Shown here: one piece after another, positions 1 to 6,230 of the stretch
How positions within the stretch are numbered: the first letter of the stretch is position 1
How the letters are laid out: each line of letters opens with the position of its first letter
Origin: G039029935 sp039029935
Lineage (GTDB): Bacteria; Chloroflexota; Anaerolineae; Caldilineales; Caldilineaceae
Assembly: GCA_039029935.1 (NCBI GenBank)
Contig: JBCCFC010000756.1
Span: forward strand, 1 to 6,750
Length of the DNA stretch: 6,750 nt
Direction of reading: 5' to 3'
Translations under genes and position numbers: made by a program
The notes under the pieces: generated by a model
What the model was told of the DNA's origin: nothing
The model's database searches: none
Seen by the model: the letters and a program-made list of their open reading frames with translations, nothing else

Positions 1-1
1 C

Positions 2-121
2 TTGTATGTGCTTTCTTGCCGAGTGGGGCGACTGGAGAAAAAACTTCGACAAAGCAAAGTGAAAAATGAGCCATTCCCACTCACATCACCTCCTACCCCT
101 ACAGACTATTTTGCGCAATGA
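2..121 (+). CDS. Possible 3' end of a convergent gene (partial, unidentified)
   Basis: From the left edge a frame stays open to a TGA at 119-121, giving about 39 residues with a basic, possibly helical stretch (RVGRLEKKLRQSKVK) and then a Pro/Thr-rich tail ending DYFAQ. If real, it is the C-terminus of a plus-strand gene that converges on the large minus-strand gene, whose stop lies two bases further on. Tight tail-to-tail packing is common in bacteria, which is the only contextual support. The other two plus frames are also open from the edge for about 20 codons, so the frame choice is not secure. No family is recognisable. The stretch could equally be non-coding 3' flank. Confidence 0.25.
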   Translation: MYVLSCRVGRLEKKLRQSKVKNEPFPLTSPPTPTDYFAQ

Positions 122-123
122 CC

Positions 124-3100
124 TTAACGCGAAACCCAAGGCAAAAACGCCATCCAATTGCCGGGTTCATCTGTCTCTTCCAACGCTGTTGGTGTAGACG
201 AGACAACTGTCACATTGATGCTTTCCTGCACTTCTATGAAAATCGTTTCTCCGGCGATGTTGCCCTGTAGCTGTGCCACTACCGTATCAATGACACTACC
301 TGGTGCAGCGTCTTCATCCACACGCACAGTCATGCGGATTTCCCGCTCTTCACCCGGTTCAATGGTCCCCACATCAATGGTACAGATTTGACCTGCGGCA
401 AAGCCCTCTGGACACTGCTCGCCTGCGGTTGGTGCAAGACCATCATTGCTGGCGGCTTGTGTACCTGGAATCAATTCTGTGAAGTTTGGAATGGTTATCT
501 CGATGATGGTATCAAGAATTGTTATATCGCCATTGTTTCTAATGACAAAGGTGATGATAATCGTATCACCCGCCTCTACCGTTGTCTGATCACTATCCGC
601 TGTGAAGGTGACACGATCCGGCGTTGCCGTGGGCGTTGCTGTTGGCGTCGCTGTCGAGGTGGGCACTGGTGTCGAGGTTGATGTAGACGTTGCGGTTGCC
701 GATGCAGTTGGTGTTGCCGACGGTATCACGGTCGATGTTGGTGCTAGCGTTGGTATAGACGTTGTTGTTGTCGTTGGAGTTAGTGTAGACGTCGGTATTG
801 GTGTTGCGGTTGCATCTGTACCAGCAGAAATGTTTTGAGTGTCATCCGTTTGACCATCACCGTTGGATATACTGTCATCCGTTGGGGTCATAGTTGGTGT
901 AAATGTAGGCGTGGGTGTACTGGTTGGGGCAACCGTTGGTGTCAATGTTGGCGTTGATGTAACAGTTGCTGTTGGTGTTGATGTAGATGTCGGTGTTGCT
1001 GTTGCTGTTGGTGTAGGTGTTGATGTCAGTGTTGCTGTTGCTGTTGGTATCAATGTTGATATAGATGTCAGCGTTGGCGTTGGTGTCCATGTTGGTGTCC
1101 ATGTTGGTGTTGCTGTCGGCGGGTCATCCGTATCCACAATTGTACCAATACCAAAATCATCACCGATGGCCGCATTGGTTGCACCGCTTAGGGTTAATTT
1201 CAGCGTTCGATTGCCCTCGAAACCATTTCTTTCGTTGATTGGAACCGACACGGTAGCCTGTGTCTGCCCTGGTGCAAAGGTCAATCTTCCGCTTACGTCT
1301 GTATAATCATCGCCAGGGCGAGCCGTAATCTTGCTTGTGCTATAGCTCACATTGACAATTTTGGTACTACGCTTGGACAACTGTACAGTAAAGTTTAACG
1401 TACCCGCATCCTCATTGGCCGAGGGGTCATTGACAGAAAAGCTAGGGGCAGTAAAGGTGCTGGCACCAATCACAGGGCAGCTCAGAATGGCGGCGGTGCG
1501 ATAGTAGCTGTAGTCGATGTTTGGCCCGACTGAATCACCCGCACCGATAAACACACCAGATGATCCATTGGCATCCCCCCACCAGTTTTGCCGCGCACTG
1601 GCTGTCACCAAACTGGTCATAGCCGTGTCGCTATTGCCGACAATACAGCTATCAACGATGTTTAGGACCGCATCTTTATTATAGAGACCGCCTCCATTTG
1701 TGGTGGCACTGTTATAGAGAAACTTGCTATTGGTGGCAGTAATTGCCGCTTGGGTTGCATAAAGCCCGCCACCGATTGTGCTTGCATGATTGTTAGAGAC
1801 GGTAGAGCCATTAACCGTCATCGTCACGTAGTTTTGTGCATGAATACCAGCCCCTGCTGTAATCGACCGATTTGCCGTGATTGTGACATCATTACTGTGG
1901 AGAATGCTATCATCTTTGAGGAAAATACCGCCGCCGATATTCGCCTGGTTATCGCTAATGACGCTGGCTGTTGTGACTGTCACCACAGCACGGTCATCAA
2001 GACCAATGCCGCCCCCTCTGGCTGCGGTGTTGCTGATAATTTGTGTGGCTTGCTCAATCGTGGCAGTGCCGTCATCATCCGCAGAAATGCCGCCACCTTC
2101 ATCCATTGCTTGATTATGGACAATCTGGCTGGCAATCATGCGCATCGTGCTGCCTTTTTCAAAATCAATCCCTCCACCATCATCGCCCGCGCGGTTGCCG
2201 GAAATCATGACCGTATTGGCGTAGACATAGCTATTGTCTTCAGCATAGATACCACCGCCATCATCGTTGGCTTGGTTGTTCATAATCTTGCTATTGACGA
2301 TATGTAAACTGCTATCATCCAGTTCGATGCCACCGCCATCGCCAGCAGCGATATTGCCTGTGATGAGACTTTGATTTGTGATGGTAATCATTGCGCCTTC
2401 ATCGGCTGCAATACCACCGCCATGATCGTCCCCCGTTTTATTGCTTGCAATCGTGCTATTGTCTAGAAAGATAACAGAGGCGTGAGCAGCAATGCCACCA
2501 CCATCTTCGTAGGCATAGTTGTTGTTGATTTGACTATTGTTGCCTATGTTGAGCAGGGAGCCGCCCAAGTGTATACCACCGCCATGACTGTCAGAATCAT
2601 CAACGGCGCGATTCCACGCAATCGTGCTGTTGTCTACCGTAACAGTAGTATAGCTTGCGGCATAAATACCGCCACCATATTGAGCGATATTGGTTACAAT
2701 ATGGCTATTGGTAATGGTTGCATCGGTATGATCAACAAAGAAAAGCCCACCACCATCTTCATGTGCCCGATTCTTTTGAACTGTGCTGTTATTGAGCGTA
2801 ACTGTTGTATACCCTCTGGCATTGATTCCGCCCCCATGCTCAGCCGTGTTGGTCAAAATATGGCTATTGCTGATGGTTGCCGTTGAGCCGCAAACGAGCG
2901 ACAATCCACCGCCATTGTAACTCAGATTATTTGAAATCGTGCTACTTGTGATGATGACGTTGCTGCTACAAGAATGCAAACCGCCGCCCCCAGGGTAGGA
3001 ATAAGGACCACCAAGGTAATTTGTAAAGGTGCTATTGTTGCGAATGGTTGAATCGACAATGGTTGCCTTGCTACCATAGAAGGCTGCAATGCCTCCACCT

Positions 3101-4194
3101 AGATACCCAGCATAATTACCGGAAATAAGGCTACTATTGGTAATGGTTAGCTCTGTATTATAGGCGATATAGACCCCACCTCCTTCAAATGCAGAGTTAG
3201 TCACGATAGTACTATTTTCTATGATGAGATCACTCATGATACCTGAGACACCACCACCATATCGGGGTACGCTGTTATTTGAGATTGTTGAGCGATTGTG
3301 AATGGTCACAGTGCTATTGTTGGCATAAATCCCACCGCCATCAAGATAGGCACGATTCCCACTGATAACAGATCCATTGGTGATCGTGAGTTGGGCTGAA
3401 TCTTTGACAAAGATGCCACCCCCTTTAAACTCTCGGGCGTAGGGTGGTGTTGGCAAAGAGTAGGCATAGCCACCCTCAACAGTGACATTACTAAGGGTTA
3501 GTTGTCCGGCTTGGCTACCCTGCCCATCCACATGCAGGAGTCGAAAGCCATAGCTGCCCATGCCTGTTTGATCGCCCTGAATATGACCATTTTGAATCGT
3601 AACTGTGCTTGTAATTGATGGTAACCCTGTATAGCCATCGTAATTGCCAAATGGTTCTATTAGAACAATTGGGCTGGCTACACCATTCAATTCAATTGTA
3701 TCGGCACCAGCAGTGCCTGAAATCGTACAACCATAACGATCTACATTTGCATTGGCCGTGAGGATGGCCTCTGCGAGGTCACAATCCGCATCATTTATCG
3801 GAGGGACAGTGATTGAATCTTTGTTGACAACGATTGTCCCTGCCTGCACACTTGTCACTGCCGTTGAAAAGAGGAGCATGGATGCCGCCGCAGATGTAGC
3901 GAGACTCTGCTTAGTGAGCTTGGGGAGATAGCGCGTCGCGTCTGTGATGTTGGCTGTAATCGTGGTAAAAAGCTCTTCCCAGCGAGTCTGTAGCTGTTGT
4001 TGCCACTGATGGACTAGAAGAACGGAGAGCTTTGGTGAGTAGGCCACCTGTCGAAGGCTGTGTTGGATGTGTCTTGCAACGGATGTGTCTTGGTTGGATA
4101 GCGCACGGCCTGTCTGTGTTACGACTTGTTGTGTGATTCGTTGACTATCCGAAGCATTCTTTTCATTTGTTGATTTTCTCGCCTGATTCATCAT
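124..4194 (-). CDS. Large secreted beta-helix surface protein with Calx-beta, Thr/Pro linker and DUF11-like domain
   Basis: This 1356-residue protein is probably exported and extracellular or surface-attached; its function (adhesion, matrix or carbohydrate contact) is inferred from architecture only. Residues 1-95 are polar, Gln-rich and basic. Residues 96-118 form an export-like segment (K92 and K95, then a hydrophobic run ending VQA before Gly119). Residues 119-175 resemble the CSLREA N-terminal domain (CDLAEAI, then GADTIELNG). Residues ~235-860 hold about 22 right-handed beta-helix rungs with GGG every ~27 residues, followed by a NWWG motif (870-873) that often closes such helices. Residues ~915-1024 are a Calx-beta domain (GDDYTDVSG, then LTFAPGQT). 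Residues 1025-1192 are a Thr/Pro/Ser linker. Residues 1193-1333 are DUF11-like, with a Cys pair at 1261 and 1271. The tail ends FLPWVSR. The first of two adjacent ATGs is chosen because AAAGGA lies 6 nt upstream. No frameshift is seen. No enzyme active site is recognised. Confidence 0.9.
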   Translation of the reverse strand: MMNQARKSTNEKNASDSQRITQQVVTQTGRALSNQDTSVARHIQHSLRQVAYSPKLSVLLVHQWQQQLQTRWEELFTTITANITDATRYLPKLTKQSLATSAAASMLLFSTAVTSVQAGTIVVNKDSITVPPINDADCDLAEAILTANANVDRYGCTISGTAGADTIELNGVASPIVLIEPFGNYDGYTGLPSITSTVTIQNGHIQGDQTGMGSYGFRLLHVDGQGSQAGQLTLSNVTVEGGYAYSLPTPPYAREFKGGGIFVKDSAQLTITNGSVISGNRAYLDGGGIYANNSTVTIHNRSTISNNSVPRYGGGVSGIMSDLIIENSTIVTNSAFEGGGVYIAYNTELTITNSSLISGNYAGYLGGGIAAFYGSKATIVDSTIRNNSTFTNYLGGPYSYPGGGGLHSCSSNVIITSSTISNNLSYNGGGLSLVCGSTATISNSHILTNTAEHGGGINARGYTTVTLNNSTVQKNRAHEDGGGLFFVDHTDATITNSHIVTNIAQYGGGIYAASYTTVTVDNSTIAWNRAVDDSDSHGGGIHLGGSLLNIGNNSQINNNYAYEDGGGIAAHASVIFLDNSTIASNKTGDDHGGGIAADEGAMITITNQSLITGNIAAGDGGGIELDDSSLHIVNSKIMNNQANDDGGGIYAEDNSYVYANTVMISGNRAGDDGGGIDFEKGSTMRMIASQIVHNQAMDEGGGISADDDGTATIEQATQIISNTAARGGGIGLDDRAVVTVTTASVISDNQANIGGGIFLKDDSILHSNDVTITANRSITAGAGIHAQNYVTMTVNGSTVSNNHASTIGGGLYATQAAITATNSKFLYNSATTNGGGLYNKDAVLNIVDSCIVGNSDTAMTSLVTASARQNWWGDANGSSGVFIGAGDSVGPNIDYSYYRTAAILSCPVIGASTFTAPSFSVNDPSANEDAGTLNFTVQLSKRSTKIVNVSYSTSKITARPGDDYTDVSGRLTFAPGQTQATVSVPINERNGFEGNRTLKLTLSGATNAAIGDDFGIGTIVDTDDPPTATPTWTPTWTPTPTLTSISTLIPTATATLTSTPTPTATATPTSTSTPTATVTSTPTLTPTVAPTSTPTPTFTPTMTPTDDSISNGDGQTDDTQNISAGTDATATPIPTSTLTPTTTTTSIPTLAPTSTVIPSATPTASATATSTSTSTPVPTSTATPTATPTATPDRVTFTADSDQTTVEAGDTIIITFVIRNNGDITILDTIIEITIPNFTELIPGTQAASNDGLAPTAGEQCPEGFAAGQICTIDVGTIEPGEEREIRMTVRVDEDAAPGSVIDTVVAQLQGNIAGETIFIEVQESINVTVVSSTPTALEETDEPGNWMAFLPWVSR
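619..1122 (-). repeat. Low-complexity Thr/Pro linker (residues 1025-1192 of the surface protein)
   Basis: Degenerate 'TPT', 'TATP' and 'STPT' units cover about 168 residues and appear on the plus strand as gttg/ggtgtt-type hexamer repeats. The linker opens with two TWTP units and is broken near residues 1106-1128 by an Asp/Asn/Gly-rich island (NGDGQTDD). Such linkers usually act as extended, often glycosylated spacers between extracellular domains; here it separates the Calx-beta and DUF11-like domains. The repeat makes long open frames of Val/Gly on the other strand that should not be read as genes. Confidence 0.9.
1687..3423 (-). repeat. About 22 tandem beta-helix rungs (~81 bp period) within the surface protein
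   Basis: GGG triplets, usually followed by I, L or V, recur at residues 258, 286, 313, 338, 366, 402, 428, 454, 481, 507, 538, 565, 592, 620, 646, 673, 700, 727, 754, 808 and 834, with GAG at 781. Most spacings are 26-28 residues; the exceptions are 36 (with a PYSYPGGGG insertion) and 31. Between glycines each unit carries a 'xxTITNSxIxxNxA' strand pattern typical of PbH1-type repeats. At the DNA level the units have diverged and no two look identical over a whole unit, so this is an old duplication series rather than a recent expansion. Confidence 0.9.
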
Positions 4195-4201
4195 TCAAAA
4201 T

Positions 4202-4207
4202 CCTTTC
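4202..4207 (-). promoter_or_regulatory. Ribosome-binding site for the surface-protein gene
   Basis: On the minus strand AAAGGA sits 6 nt before the first of two adjacent ATG codons (4194 and 4191). This supports translation from 4194 and so makes the long N-terminal region before the export segment part of the real protein. Confidence 0.6.
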
Positions 4208-4276
4208 ATTTTCCCTTCATAAGAACTGCGTTAGCAAGTACGTTGTTGGGCGATGAGTATGTGTGAGATCGCAATG

Positions 4277-4294
4277 GGCATGAACAAACATGCC
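4277..4294. other. Short inverted repeat in the predicted leader of the surface-protein gene
   Basis: GGCATG and CATGCC form a perfect 6-bp inverted repeat around a 6-nt AACAAA loop. It lies between the candidate promoter and the start codon of the minus-strand gene, so it could be an operator half-site pair or a leader hairpin. It is short enough to be coincidental. Confidence 0.35.
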
Positions 4295-4314
4295 ACGCCA
4301 ACAGCGTAACAGCT

Positions 4315-4344
4315 ATTAAAAACAAATTTACATTAAAATTACAA
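4315..4344 (-). promoter_or_regulatory. Candidate sigma70-type promoter for the surface-protein gene
   Basis: Read on the minus strand, TTGTAA (4339-4344) is followed after 18 bp by TTTAAT (4315-4320), matching the -35 and -10 consensus at 4/6 and 5/6. It would give a leader of roughly 110 nt before the ATG at 4194. The surrounding DNA is AT-rich, so chance matches are easy and this is only a candidate. Confidence 0.3.
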
Positions 4345-4634
4345 GATTTTTTTCAACTATGGATATTGTGTGTGTAGAGTAAGTTTTTTGTAGAGAAGGC
4401 TTCGCTAGATTACAAAATGCAAATGCATCCACAATAATGAAACAGATTGTTACGCATTTTCAGTAAGCTAACGTCCAAGTGACTTGAAGTGTTCCCGTCA
4501 AAGCTTATACATCTGTACAGAATATTTACAAATAAATTAATTATTCATCAATATCTTCTTCTAAAGTATAACAGATAATTTCAAGACAAATGTTAAATCT
4601 TTGTAAAACCTTTAAGGTAATTTTAAGAATAGCT

Positions 4635-4669
4635 GGTTTGGTATAGCCGGTTTGGTATAGCCGGTTTGA
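4635..4669. repeat. 14-bp direct repeat upstream of the dehydratase (2.5 copies)
   Basis: GGTTTGGTATAGCC occurs at 4635-4648 and again head-to-tail at 4649-4662, followed by a partial third copy (GGTTTGA, 4663-4669). The copies are identical. The array ends about 175 bp before the chosen start of the dehydratase and about 70 bp before its candidate promoter. It could be a regulator-binding array or a slippage duplication. Confidence 0.85.
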
Positions 4670-4740
4670 TAGATGATAGAAGTGCGGTTGCGATGTGTAG
4701 ATGGTTGTGTGATGATACGGATGATAGGATGAAAACCATT

Positions 4741-4778
4741 TTGTTTCTTGGGGTTGGCTTGGTACAATGGGCTATACA
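4741..4778 (+). promoter_or_regulatory. Candidate promoter region for the dehydratase
   Basis: TACAAT (4763-4768) lies 16 bp after TTGTTT (4741-4746), giving a plausible -10 and a weak -35. A second -10-like hexamer, TATACA (4773-4778), follows closely. Either would start transcription shortly before 4790, leaving a leader of about 60-70 nt before the ATG at 4845. The in-frame ATG at 4767 falls inside the proposed -10, which argues against its use as the start codon. Confidence 0.35.
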
Positions 4779-4844
4779 GTGAAGAACGGTCTATCGACGT
4801 ACTCAAGTTCCAAATCATTCAAATTCAAAAACAAACGAGCTATC

Positions 4845-6050
4845 ATGCAAGAAAAAATTACCATACAAGATGTCCAAACCATCGTGACCCAGCCTGCTGG
4901 GTCACGCTTGGTGATCGTTAAAATTATCACATCCGAGCCGGGGTTATATGGCCTGGGCTGTGCAACCTTTACCCAACGTTTTCATGCCGTACATACAGCC
5001 ATTGAAAAGCACCTAAAACCGTTTCTGATTGGGCGTGATGTGGCGCGCATCGAAGAAACTTGGCAGATGTCAATGGTCCACAGCTACTGGCGCAATGGTC
5101 CCGTCCTCAACAATGCCATTTCGGGCGTAGACCAAGCCCTGTGGGATATCAAAGGCAAGCGCGCCGGAATGCCCGTCTATGAGCTGCTGGGGGGCAAGTG
5201 TCGTGAAGCCGCCAATGTCTATGTCCACGCCAACGGCACATCGCCTGAAGAGGTGGCTGATGGCGTGCGTGCCTATATGGAGCAGGGGCATCGTCATGTC
5301 CGTGTACAGATGGGTGGCTACGGTGGTCAAGGCGCAGCCATAGTCAAACCCGATGGTGCACCGGATGGCGCATACTATGACCCGCGTGACTACTGCCGGA
5401 ACATGCTGCGGATGATTGAACACGTGCGCACCGAACTGGGGCCAGAGATTGAACTGCTACACGACATCCACGAGCGACTGCAAACCATCCATGCCGTGCA
5501 GTTTGCCAAAGATGTCGAGCCATATAAACTCTTCTTCCTTGAAGACCCGCTGGCACCCGAAGACCTAGAGTGGTTTGATCGTATCCGCGAACAGTGCAGC
5601 ACACCGATTGCGATGGGTGAACTTTTCAACAACCCGCGCGAATGGCAACCCCTGATCGCGGGCAAGCTCATCGACTACATTCGGATGCATGTCAGCCAAA
5701 TGGGTGGCATCACACCCGCGCGTAACGTCGCCATCCATGCCAACATGTATGGTATCAAAACCGCATGGCACGGCCCCGGCGATACCTCACCTGTTGGTCA
5801 CGCCGCCAATCTGCACTTAGACCTCTGGTCGCCCAACTTTGGCATCCAAGAATGGTGTCGATTTAACGAACTGGTCTATGAGATGTTCCCCGGCTTACCG
5901 GAAGTGCGCAATGGGTACATGTATCCCAACGATAAGCCAGGGCTGGGGATTGATATTGATGAAGCACTCGCTGCCAAGTACCCTCCTGTTGATCAGGTGG
6001 AGATGTGGACGCAGACGCGGTTGCCTGATGGGAGTCCGACGCGGCCGTAG
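4845..6050 (+). CDS. Enolase-superfamily sugar-acid dehydratase, D-mannonate dehydratase (ManD/RspA-like) subgroup
   Basis: This is a 401-residue cytosolic enzyme expected to remove water from a C6 aldonic acid (D-mannonate or D-gluconate type) to a 2-keto-3-deoxy acid, using Mg2+. An N-terminal capping domain (about 1-115, ending WDIKGKRAGMPVYELLGG) precedes the barrel. The metal ligands are D207 (in HDIHER), E233 (in FLEDP) and E259 (in GELFNN). H209 matches the catalytic histidine of the subgroup and H309 (WHGP) lies at the end of a later strand. R153 probably equals the subgroup's Arg147; Y159 may be its catalytic tyrosine, but the loop aligns poorly. Length (about 400) and the C-terminal PGLGIDIDE motif fit the subgroup. 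ATG 4845 is preferred to the in-frame ATG 4767 because the extra 26 residues are low-complexity and overlap the likely promoter; its Shine-Dalgarno is weak (GAG). P311 replaces the alanine I recall from highly active members, so the true substrate is uncertain. Confidence 0.9.
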   Translation: MQEKITIQDVQTIVTQPAGSRLVIVKIITSEPGLYGLGCATFTQRFHAVHTAIEKHLKPFLIGRDVARIEETWQMSMVHSYWRNGPVLNNAISGVDQALWDIKGKRAGMPVYELLGGKCREAANVYVHANGTSPEEVADGVRAYMEQGHRHVRVQMGGYGGQGAAIVKPDGAPDGAYYDPRDYCRNMLRMIEHVRTELGPEIELLHDIHERLQTIHAVQFAKDVEPYKLFFLEDPLAPEDLEWFDRIREQCSTPIAMGELFNNPREWQPLIAGKLIDYIRMHVSQMGGITPARNVAIHANMYGIKTAWHGPGDTSPVGHAANLHLDLWSPNFGIQEWCRFNELVYEMFPGLPEVRNGYMYPNDKPGLGIDIDEALAAKYPPVDQVEMWTQTRLPDGSPTRP

Positions 6051-6122
6051 GTGTGATGGTGTGATGGTGTGATAGTGTGATGGTGTGATGGTGTGATGGT
6101 GTGATGGTGTGATAGTGTGATA
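6051..6122. repeat. Octamer tandem array, nine copies of GTGTGATG/A
   Basis: Nine uninterrupted 8-bp units run directly from the base after the dehydratase stop codon. Copies 1, 2, 4, 5, 6 and 7 are GTGTGATG; copies 3, 8 and 9 are GTGTGATA. There is no other variation. One isolated GTGTGATG also lies upstream of the dehydratase at 4707-4714. Confidence 0.95.
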
Positions 6123-6134
6123 GTGAACTTTCAA

Positions 6135-6204
6135 CTCATCACTCATCACTCATCACTTTTCACTCATCACTTTTCACTATTCACTTTTCACTATTCACTC
6201 TTCA
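6135..6204. repeat. Heptamer tandem array, ten copies of CTNNTCA
   Basis: Ten 7-bp units follow without interruption: CTCATCA (three times), CTTTTCA, CTCATCA, CTTTTCA, CTATTCA, CTTTTCA, CTATTCA and CTCTTCA. The first two and last three bases of the unit never change, while positions 3-4 vary among CA, TT, AT and CT. The array ends 26 bp before the start codon of the downstream gene. The period resembles the heptanucleotide STRR repeats of filamentous cyanobacteria, though the sequence is not claimed to be the same. Confidence 0.93.
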
Positions 6205-6221
6205 CTCTCTACGGTAATACA

Positions 6222-6226
6222 GGGGG
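6222..6226 (+). promoter_or_regulatory. Ribosome-binding site that fixes the start of the DUF2721-like gene
   Basis: A GGGGG run, 4 nt before the ATG at 6231, is the only purine-rich Shine-Dalgarno-like stretch nearby. It favours this ATG over an in-frame ATG at 6117, which would translate the heptamer array into His/Ser/Phe/Thr low-complexity sequence. Confidence 0.5.
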
Positions 6227-6230
6227 ATTC

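Larger units (their letters stand above)
4195..4844. other. Divergent intergenic region, AT-rich, no gene seen
   Basis: This is about 650 bp between the start of the surface-protein gene (minus) and the start of the dehydratase (plus). Roughly 4310-4640 is distinctly AT-rich compared with both genes. It holds candidate promoters in both directions, a short inverted repeat, a 14-bp direct repeat and a GATGAT-like low-complexity stretch (about 4667-4732). I could not recognise a tRNA, riboswitch or small protein. The short open frames in it lack both a ribosome-binding site and recognisable sequence. Confidence 0.6.

Noticed and set aside
602..1306. Plus-strand open frames encoding Val/Gly/Asp-rich proteins opposite the Thr/Pro linker
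   Set aside because: They are the antisense reading of the Thr/Pro repeat codons. Their composition is pure low complexity and they lack ribosome-binding sites.
1750..2886. Plus-strand open frames opposite the beta-helix rungs
   Set aside because: They arise because the minus-strand repeat codons rarely produce stops on the opposite strand. The minus frame shows coherent domains and these do not.
4667..4732. GATGAT-like stretch with one GTGTGATG copy as a relic of the downstream octamer array
   Set aside because: Only one exact octamer is present in low-complexity DNA, which can easily occur by chance.
4767..4844. Upstream in-frame ATG that would extend the dehydratase by 26 residues
   Set aside because: The extension is Ser/Lys-rich and unlike the family, the ATG overlaps a likely -10 box, and the family normally begins just before the strand at residues 4-15 of the shorter form.
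5070..5771. Minus-strand open frames inside the dehydratase gene
   Set aside because: They are antisense shadows of a well-conserved enzyme and show no family resemblance or translation signals.
5895..6149. Minus-strand open frame with a His/Thr/Ser-rich start
   Set aside because: Its N-terminal part is the octamer array read in reverse and the remainder is antisense to the dehydratase.
6051..6204. CRISPR-like array
   Set aside because: The units are 7-8 bp and contiguous, with no spacers and no Cas genes nearby.
6117..6230. Upstream in-frame ATG that would extend the membrane protein by 38 residues
   Set aside because: The extra residues are a translation of the heptamer array, and a GGGGG ribosome-binding site lies directly before ATG 6231.
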